Shown here: positions 58,425-64,000 of the stretch, one piece after another
How the letters are laid out: every line of letters begins with the position of its first letter
Position numbering within the stretch: the first letter of the stretch is position 1
Source of the DNA: Pseudomonadota bacterium
GTDB taxonomy: Bacteria; Pseudomonadota; Gammaproteobacteria; Pseudomonadales; Pseudohongiellaceae
Length of the DNA stretch: 64,000 nucleotides
Direction of reading: 5' to 3'
Assembly: GCA_027621405.1 (NCBI GenBank)
Contig: JAQCBT010000002.1
Location: 186,001 to 250,000 of the forward strand
Notes under the pieces: generated by a model
Databases searched by the model: none
What the model was told of the DNA's origin: nothing
Seen by the model: only the letters and a program-made list of their open reading frames with translations
Program-made: the position numbers and the translations under genes

Positions 58425-59783
58425 ATGGTTGCTGAGCCGGGAGGCTACAAGCTCGTTGTTGGGCTCGGAGAAACCGGATTGTCTTGTGCGCGATTCCTCG
58501 CCCGCAAGGGTGAGAGATTCAAGGTCGTGGATAGCAGGCTGAACCCGCCAGCATTGGATGAGTTTCGGAGACTGTTTCCAGCCGTCGAATATGAATTGGG
58601 TGATTTTCAAGTGCAGACGTTCATGAGCGCAGAGCAATTGATTGTAAGTCCCGGGGTTAGTTTGCTGACCCCGGCGATAGCTGCTGCAATGAAGAATAAC
58701 GTATCGGTAACTGGAGACATCGATATTTTCTCCAGGGAAGTAAAGCGACCAATTGCGGCTGTGACTGGTTCAAATGGCAAGAGCACTGTGGTGGAACTGC
58801 TGGCTGCTATTCTGAAGTCGGCCAATGTGAAATATCTGCTTGGTGGAAATCTTGATGGCGCAAACTTCAAACCAGCACTGGATCTGCTGGCAGAGCCTCC
58901 TGCAGACATTTACATATTGGAGCTTTCCAGTTTTCAATTGGAGACAACTGAAAATCTGGCTGCTGAAGTGGCCACGATTCTTAACCTGAGTGAAGATCAT
59001 CTCGATCGCTATGCCAGCCTGGAAGATTATAAGAAGGCGAAGCAGCGAATATTCAATGGATGTCGCCATGTAGTGATAAACAGAGACGATCCGGCCAGTA
59101 TTCCTCCCGCAACAATTTCTGTTCCTTCTTTGGATTTCGGATTCTCGAAGCCCGGCGTAAACGGCCTCGGCTTGCTGGAAGAGAATGATGACCAGTACCT
59201 GGCATACCAGTTCGAAAAAATTGTTTCAGTCAGTGAACTGAAAATAGTAGGGCAACACAATATCGCCAATGCCCTGGCTGCAATAGCGTTAGCCTTAACC
59301 TTGGGGGTTGAGCTCGATGCGATTCGCCGAGCGGTGCGGGAGTTCACTGGCCTGCCACATCGTTGCCAGTGGGTAGCGACCATCAATGGTGTCGACTTCT
59401 ACAATGATTCGAAGGGAACCAATGTTGGTGCCACCATGGCCGCTGTAGAAGGGCTCGGTCAGCGGATTAGTGGACACATTCTGCTAATCGCCGGTGGAGT
59501 CTCCAAGGGGGCTGACTTTTCCCCGCTCGCGCCGGTAATCAATCGCTGGGCGAAAGAGGTTATCTTGATTGGTCGGGATGCGCTGGAACTCGCGGCTACC
59601 CTCGACGCTGATATCCAGACCTATTTTGCCGAAGACATGCAGGATGCTGTAAGCGTCGCCCTTGAGCATGCTTCTGCCGGCGATGCGGTGTTGTTGTCAC
59701 CCGCCTGTGCCAGCTTCGACATGTTCGACAATTATCGGCATCGTGGCCAGGTATTCGTGCAATCCGTGGAGCGCCTGCAATGA
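58425..59783 (+). CDS. murD: UDP-MurNAc-L-alanine:D-glutamate ligase
   Basis: A 452-residue Mur ligase. The N-terminal KLVVGLGETGLSCARFLARKG binds the nucleotide; the ATP loop is GSNGKST (about 115-121). I chose ATG 58425 preceded by AGGGG; a TTG at 58410 would add five residues. It overlaps ftsW by four bases. Confidence 0.95.
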   Translation: MVAEPGGYKLVVGLGETGLSCARFLARKGERFKVVDSRLNPPALDEFRRLFPAVEYELGDFQVQTFMSAEQLIVSPGVSLLTPAIAAAMKNNVSVTGDIDIFSREVKRPIAAVTGSNGKSTVVELLAAILKSANVKYLLGGNLDGANFKPALDLLAEPPADIYILELSSFQLETTENLAAEVATILNLSEDHLDRYASLEDYKKAKQRIFNGCRHVVINRDDPASIPPATISVPSLDFGFSKPGVNGLGLLEENDDQYLAYQFEKIVSVSELKIVGQHNIANALAAIALALTLGVELDAIRRAVREFTGLPHRCQWVATINGVDFYNDSKGTNVGATMAAVEGLGQRISGHILLIAGGVSKGADFSPLAPVINRWAKEVILIGRDALELAATLDADIQTYFAEDMQDAVSVALEHASAGDAVLLSPACASFDMFDNYRHRGQVFVQSVERLQ

Positions 59784-60976
59784 GAATGGCTTCCATAACG
59801 AACCAGATTCCGGGAGGAATCAGACGTGAGCAGAAACTTAATCTGCTGCTGCTGGTAGTAAGCCTGCTGGTAACTATCGGCTTGCTTATGATGACATCTG
59901 CGTCAGTTGAGATCGCCAGCAGTCAGTACGGTGATCCCTTCTACCATTTCAAGCGCCAGATTATCTTCGCTGCCATTGGTGTTGTCGGGATGTTAGTTAC
60001 ATTGCATCTGCCTATGCATCTATGGCGTAGCCTGAGCTGGTTTCTGCTGATGGCATCCTATGCACTGCTACTGCTGGTTCTGGTTCCAGGGATAGGTAAG
60101 GTTGTCAATGGCAGTGCCCGCTGGATAGATCTGGGCTTCTTTAACCTGCAGCCATCGGAATTAGCCAAGGTCTTTATTGTCATGTACCTGGCCGCTTATC
60201 TTGAGCGGCATGGAGAAGAAGTAAGAGAGCAGTGGTCGGGGTTCCTAAAGCCTATGCTGGTAATCGGTGCCGCTGTGGTTCTGCTGCATTTCGAACCGGA
60301 TCATGGTGCCATGGTCATACTGCTGCTCACGGCGTTCTGCATGATCTTCCTGGCAGGTGCCAAGCTCTACCGATTCCTGCTAATGCTCGTTCTGTGCACG
60401 GGAGCAGTGACTTATGTCGCGGTGATGAAGCCCTATGTGATTGAGCGATTCTCATCCTATCTGAATCCATGGGCCGCCGAAAACGTCTACGGTGGTGGTT
60501 ATCAACTCACTCAGGCATTGATCGCCTTCGGTCGAGGAGAGTGGTTCGGCGTAGGCCTGGGTAACAGCATTCAGAAATTGTATTTCCTTCCGGAGGCGCA
60601 TAACGACTTCGTGCTAGCGATCATTGGTGAAGAACTGGGTCTTGCCGGTGTCAGTTTTGTGCTTGTACTTTTTGTGATGCTTGTATGGCTGGGATTTTCT
60701 ATTGCCCGGAAGGCAGAACAGGAAGGCCAGGTCTTTAACAGTTTCGTAGCCTATGGCATATCGCTGCTGTTCGCGGGTCAGGCCTTGATCAATATCGGAG
60801 TGAATATTGGCTTGTTGCCAACGAAGGGGCTAACCCTGCCATTCCTCAGTCAAGGCGGTGCCAGTCTGATTGTGTGCTGCTTTATGGCTGCTGTCCTGAT
60901 TCGAATCCAATATGAAGCCGAATTCGCAGATTCTGAATCGGTGGAGAGTATCTGGCCATGGAAACAGGGAGACTGA
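59780..60976 (+). CDS. ftsW: Septal peptidoglycan glycosyltransferase FtsW (SEDS family)
   Basis: A 398-residue, ten-span SEDS protein that polymerises lipid II with FtsI. Typical are GSARWIDLGFFNLQPSELAK (about 112-131) and the LPFLSQGGASLIVCC C-terminal signature. Its ATG overlaps the murD stop and its end overlaps murG by 19 bases. Confidence 0.96.
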   Translation: MRMASITNQIPGGIRREQKLNLLLLVVSLLVTIGLLMMTSASVEIASSQYGDPFYHFKRQIIFAAIGVVGMLVTLHLPMHLWRSLSWFLLMASYALLLLVLVPGIGKVVNGSARWIDLGFFNLQPSELAKVFIVMYLAAYLERHGEEVREQWSGFLKPMLVIGAAVVLLHFEPDHGAMVILLLTAFCMIFLAGAKLYRFLLMLVLCTGAVTYVAVMKPYVIERFSSYLNPWAAENVYGGGYQLTQALIAFGRGEWFGVGLGNSIQKLYFLPEAHNDFVLAIIGEELGLAGVSFVLVLFVMLVWLGFSIARKAEQEGQVFNSFVAYGISLLFAGQALINIGVNIGLLPTKGLTLPFLSQGGASLIVCCFMAAVLIRIQYEAEFADSESVESIWPWKQGD

Positions 60977-62061
60977 GAGTGCTCATCATGGCAGCAGGAA
61001 CAGGTGGTCACGTGTTTCCGGCACTATCCATCGCCCATGCCCTGAAGGCACAAGGCGCCGACGTGCAATGGTTGGGAACGCCTCAAGGTATGGAAAACAG
61101 ACTACTGGCGAGTACCGACATTCCCCTGCACCACGTTTCAGTAAAGGGCTTGCGCGGTGCCGGCTGGAAGAGATTGCTGGTCGCTCCATTCATGATAGCG
61201 CAGGCTTTCTGGCAATCATTACAGATCATGAGACGGCTAAAACCGGGTTGTGTTGTTGGTATGGGTGGTTTCGTCTGTGGACCGGCGGGTGTAGCCAGCA
61301 AGGTGCTGGGAATCCCGTTGCTTATTCACGAGCAAAATGCAGTCGTGGGACTTACCAATCGCTTGTTGAGTCCACTTGCGGACAAAGTTTGTGAAGCGTT
61401 TCCCGGAACATTCAAGGCCAGCAGCAAGCTCGTGTTTACCGGAAATCCTGTGCGTAAGGACATAGCAGGACTGAAGGATCAGGATGCAGATGAAGTGGAA
61501 AGGGATGCATCTTTCAGGTTGCTGGTGCTCGGCGGTAGCCAAGGTGCGCAGGCCATTAATCAGGTACTTCCGACGGTGCTGAAATCCTTGCTACAAAAAG
61601 TCCCGGTGCAGTGTCTTCATCAAACCGGCAGTGCACAGTTTGAGGCTACTTGTAGTGCCTATCGGGAACTGGGTCTGGAGTTGGATTCAAGGTTTCAGGT
61701 AGAACCGTTCATCGATGACATGGCGGCAGCCTATAAATGGGCGGACCTGGTCGTGTGCCGGTCCGGCGCAAGTACGGTATGTGAAATAGCAGCTGCTGGT
61801 ATACCTGCCATATTTATTCCTTACCCCTATCACAGGGATATGCAGCAAACCCTGAATGCTTCCTGGCTCAGTAAAGCCGGTGCTGCCGAGATACTGCAGC
61901 AGAGTGATCTTACAGATGCCGAGTTATTGGCTCGAATATGCGCCTATGCAACCGATCGGGAAAAGCTGATCAGTAGCGGGGAAAAGGGGCGTGCCCTCGC
62001 GATCTATGATGCTGATACACGTATTGCAGAATTATGCCGAGAGGTAGCCAATGGCGAATAA
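60958..62061 (+). CDS. murG: UDP-GlcNAc:undecaprenyl-PP-MurNAc-pentapeptide GlcNAc transferase MurG
   Basis: A 367-residue GT28 enzyme making lipid II. The glycine loop [13 protein letters not shown] (residues 11-23) and the C-terminal [26 protein letters not shown] binding region are present. It overlaps ftsW (19 bases) and murC (11 bases). Confidence 0.97.
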   Translation: METGRLRVLIMAAGTGGHVFPALSIAHALKAQGADVQWLGTPQGMENRLLASTDIPLHHVSVKGLRGAGWKRLLVAPFMIAQAFWQSLQIMRRLKPGCVVGMGGFVCGPAGVASKVLGIPLLIHEQNAVVGLTNRLLSPLADKVCEAFPGTFKASSKLVFTGNPVRKDIAGLKDQDADEVERDASFRLLVLGGSQGAQAINQVLPTVLKSLLQKVPVQCLHQTGSAQFEATCSAYRELGLELDSRFQVEPFIDDMAAAYKWADLVVCRSGASTVCEIAAAGIPAIFIPYPYHRDMQQTLNASWLSKAGAAEILQQSDLTDAELLARICAYATDREKLISSGEKGRALAIYDADTRIAELCREVANGE

Positions 62062-63502
62062 AACTATATTGCACGATGTGCCGGAAATGCGCCGCATCAA
62101 GACGATTCACTTCGTTGGCATCGGCGGCGCGGGTATGTGTGGAATAGCAGAAGTGTTGCTCAATCAAGGCTATCGCATTACGGGTTCGGATCTGAAACAG
62201 TCAGCTAACACCGAACGCTTGCGCAAGATGGGTGCGCGAATAAAAGTGGGTCACGAAGCGAAACAGGTTAGTACCGCCGATGTAGTTGTCTACTCCAGTG
62301 CGATTAACCGCAAGAACCCGGAGATCAAGGCAGCCATCGATCAAGGCAAACCCCTGATTCCGCGGGCCGAGATGCTCGCCGAGTTGATGCGCTATCGACA
62401 CGCTATCGCCATCGCCGGTACACATGGCAAGACCACCACCACCAGTATCCTGGCTTCCGTGCTGGGTGAGGGCGGGTTCGACCCTACATTCGTGATCGGG
62501 GGCTTGCTCAATAGTGCTGGCAGTAATGCCCGACTGGGCGAGTCCAGGTATCTGGTCGCAGAAGCTGACGAGAGTGATGCCTCTTTTATGCACTTGCAGC
62601 CGATGGTGGCCGTGATTACCAATATTGAAGCTGATCACATGGGTACCTACGGCGGTGATTTCGAAAAGCTCAAGACATACTTTGTGGAATTCCTGCACAA
62701 CCTGCCGTTCTATGGCCTGGCAGTGCTTTGTGTCGACGATCCAACGGTGCGCAGTATCTTGCCGCGAATATCCAGGCCGAAGCTTACCTATGGTTTTTCC
62801 AGTACGGCTGACTTTCGGATTACAAACCTTACCCAGAAGGGGTTGAGTACCTATTTCGAAGTAAACAGGCCGGATCGCAAGAACCCGTTGAAAGTGCAGC
62901 TGAACATGCCGGGTAGGCACAACGCCCTCAATGCGACTGCCGCCATTGCCGTCGCCACCGATGAAGGCATAAGTGACAGTGCCATAAAGCGGGGGATTAA
63001 ATCCTTCTCCGGAGTGGGAAGGCGTTTCGATGTGCAAGGTGACTTCCCGCTCAGTGGTAGAGGCGCCAGAGGCAAATCGAAGAGTGAAGGCATGATCACG
63101 CTGATAGATGACTACGGCCATCATCCATCTGAGGTTGCAGCCACTGTGAAAGCTATGCGTGCAGCATGGCCGAAAAGGCGATTGGTTATGATCTTCCAGC
63201 CTCATCGCTTCAGTCGAACTGCGGATCTCTATGATGACTTCGTCGACGTTCTGTCCGAAGTGGATGTGCTGCTGCTGCTCGAAGTCTATTCGGCAGGAGA
63301 GAAAAAAATTACGGGAGCAGACTCTCGCAGCCTCAGCAGAAGTATCCGGCTGAGAGGCAAGGTGGACCCTGTTTATGTGCAGAACGAGTCAGATGTTCAC
63401 TCGATATTAAAGGACATTTTGGCCTCTGGAGACATCGTTTTGACCCAGGGTGCAGGTAGTGTTGGCGGCCTCGCCAAGGAATTGGCTAAGAAAGGCTTTT
63501 AG
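62051..63502 (+). CDS. murC: UDP-N-acetylmuramate:L-alanine ligase
   Basis: A 483-residue Mur ligase: [16 protein letters not shown] near the start, ATP loop GTHGKTTT (about 123-130) and [10 protein letters not shown] (about 356). No murB lies between murC and ddlB; murB is often elsewhere in gammaproteobacteria. ddlB starts 60 bases downstream. Confidence 0.97.
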   Translation: MANKTILHDVPEMRRIKTIHFVGIGGAGMCGIAEVLLNQGYRITGSDLKQSANTERLRKMGARIKVGHEAKQVSTADVVVYSSAINRKNPEIKAAIDQGKPLIPRAEMLAELMRYRHAIAIAGTHGKTTTTSILASVLGEGGFDPTFVIGGLLNSAGSNARLGESRYLVAEADESDASFMHLQPMVAVITNIEADHMGTYGGDFEKLKTYFVEFLHNLPFYGLAVLCVDDPTVRSILPRISRPKLTYGFSSTADFRITNLTQKGLSTYFEVNRPDRKNPLKVQLNMPGRHNALNATAAIAVATDEGISDSAIKRGIKSFSGVGRRFDVQGDFPLSGRGARGKSKSEGMITLIDDYGHHPSEVAATVKAMRAAWPKRRLVMIFQPHRFSRTADLYDDFVDVLSEVDVLLLLEVYSAGEKKITGADSRSLSRSIRLRGKVDPVYVQNESDVHSILKDILASGDIVLTQGAGSVGGLAKELAKKGF

Positions 63503-63562
63503 GTCGGGTAATTTATTGATTTTTTAGAAGATTTTCCATGATTCTGGTTAAGAAATGTGCCC

Positions 63563-64000
63563 ATGAGAACGATAAATAGAGAACGGATATTAGCGAAAAC
63601 AGGCCACGTGGTCGTGCTCATGGGCGGCGACTCGCCAGAGCGGGAAATCTCGCTCCTAAGCGGCAAGGCGGTTTGTGAAAGCCTGCAGAAACTTGGCGTT
63701 CATTTCGATGCGCTGGATGTTGGTAAAGACGTCATCGACAGGTTGCGAGAACTGAATCCGGACATCGCCTTGAACATGTTGCATGGTCAACGCGGAGAAG
63801 ACGGAGTCATTCAGGGCATGCTAGAGATGTTGGGCATTCCCTACACCGGAAGCGGTGTACTTGCTTCAGCTCTGGCCATGGACAAGGTCAAGAGTAAGCT
63901 GCTCTGGCGACAGGCTGGATTAAATACCGCCGATTTCGTCTTGCTGCAGGATGATACGGATTGGGGTTCGGTGATTTCCAGGTTTGGCAGGGTCGTGGTC
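63563..64000 (+). CDS. ddlB: D-alanine:D-alanine ligase (partial, right edge)
   Basis: The first 146 codons of a DdlB, open to the window end. Visible are [16 protein letters not shown] (about residues 23-38), the ATP-grasp N-terminal segment [20 protein letters not shown] (about 88-107) and [18 protein letters not shown]. The usual HGRGGEDG reads HGQRGEDG here. ATG 63563 was chosen as the only start in frame near the conserved N-terminus; its Shine-Dalgarno is weak. The gene should be followed by ftsQ outside the window. Confidence 0.93.
   Translation, partial: MRTINRERILAKTGHVVVLMGGDSPEREISLLSGKAVCESLQKLGVHFDALDVGKDVIDRLRELNPDIALNMLHGQRGEDGVIQGMLEMLGIPYTGSGVLASALAMDKVKSKLLWRQAGLNTADFVLLQDDTDWGSVISRFGRVVV

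Noticed and set aside
62201-63205. A 334-codon leftward open frame
   Set aside because: It is antisense to murC and has no family features.

Overview
The window is chromosomal housekeeping DNA from a gammaproteobacterium. By eye its G+C is moderate, roughly in the low fifties. Gene order follows two blocks known from Pseudomonas and, in part, E. coli: cbrA-cbrX-gluQ-dksA next to sfsA and an aminotransferase, and ptsO-rapZ-ptsN-rpoN-lptBAC-kdsCD-yrbG / mlaC-ibaG-murA-hisGD / degS / cysDN / zapG / zapE / rplM-rpsI-petABC-sspAB / dolP-diaA-yraN-lpoA / rsmI-rnpB / mraZ-dcw cluster. A marine relative of the Pseudomonadales/Cellvibrionales is my best guess, but species or genus cannot be fixed from the sequence. 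I see no insertion sequence, prophage, CRISPR array, tRNA or rRNA gene.

Layout. 1-6.2 kb: a CbrA-type transporter/sensor kinase cut by the left edge, a tiny overlapping upstream gene, gluQ, dksA, and divergently an aminotransferase and sfsA. 6.2-9.7 kb: a leftward run with a Rieske protein, a cystathionine-gamma-synthase-like enzyme, a second DksA-type zinc finger protein and a 446-residue protein I do not recognise. 9.9-18.5 kb: a coiled-coil lipoprotein, a small basic protein, a K+-dependent membrane pyrophosphatase, an unknown exported protein, an Mrp ATPase, a sodium:alanine symporter with a large insert, and a two-subunit acetate-type sodium symporter. 18.7-28.7 kb: darP, mgtE, the nitrogen-PTS/rpoN block and the LPS transport and Kdo genes. 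29-38.8 kb: mlaC, ibaG, murA, hisGD, a DegS/AlgW protease, a NIF3 protein, sulfate activation genes and zapG. 39-46.5 kb: zapE, ribosomal genes, the cytochrome bc1 operon with cytochromes b and c1 fused in one frame, sspAB and the dolP operon. 46.6-64 kb: yraN, lpoA, rsmI, RNase P RNA and the division/cell-wall (dcw) cluster from mraZ into ddlB, cut by the right edge.

Functional links. Most of the right half builds the envelope: peptidoglycan precursors (murA, murC-murG, mraY, ddlB), septal synthesis (ftsI, ftsL, ftsW, lpoA, zapE, zapG), LPS (kdsC, kdsD, lptABC) and outer-membrane care (mlaC, dolP, degS). Energy conversion is sodium- and pyrophosphate-linked (hppA, two sodium symporters, yrbG) plus bc1.

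I did not find a clearly new multi-gene system. The points most worth a second look are the cytochrome b/c1 fusion, mlaC without mlaFEDB beside it, rpoN-ptsN without hpf, a five-step 10-bp-phased MraZ operator just downstream of a good promoter, a terminator for the dolP operon placed inside the sspB coding sequence, several strong intergenic palindromes, and the unrecognised 446-residue protein. Non-ATG starts are frequent (TTG for cbrX, mrp, alsT, ibaG, ftsL; GTG for petA, mraZ, rsmI).
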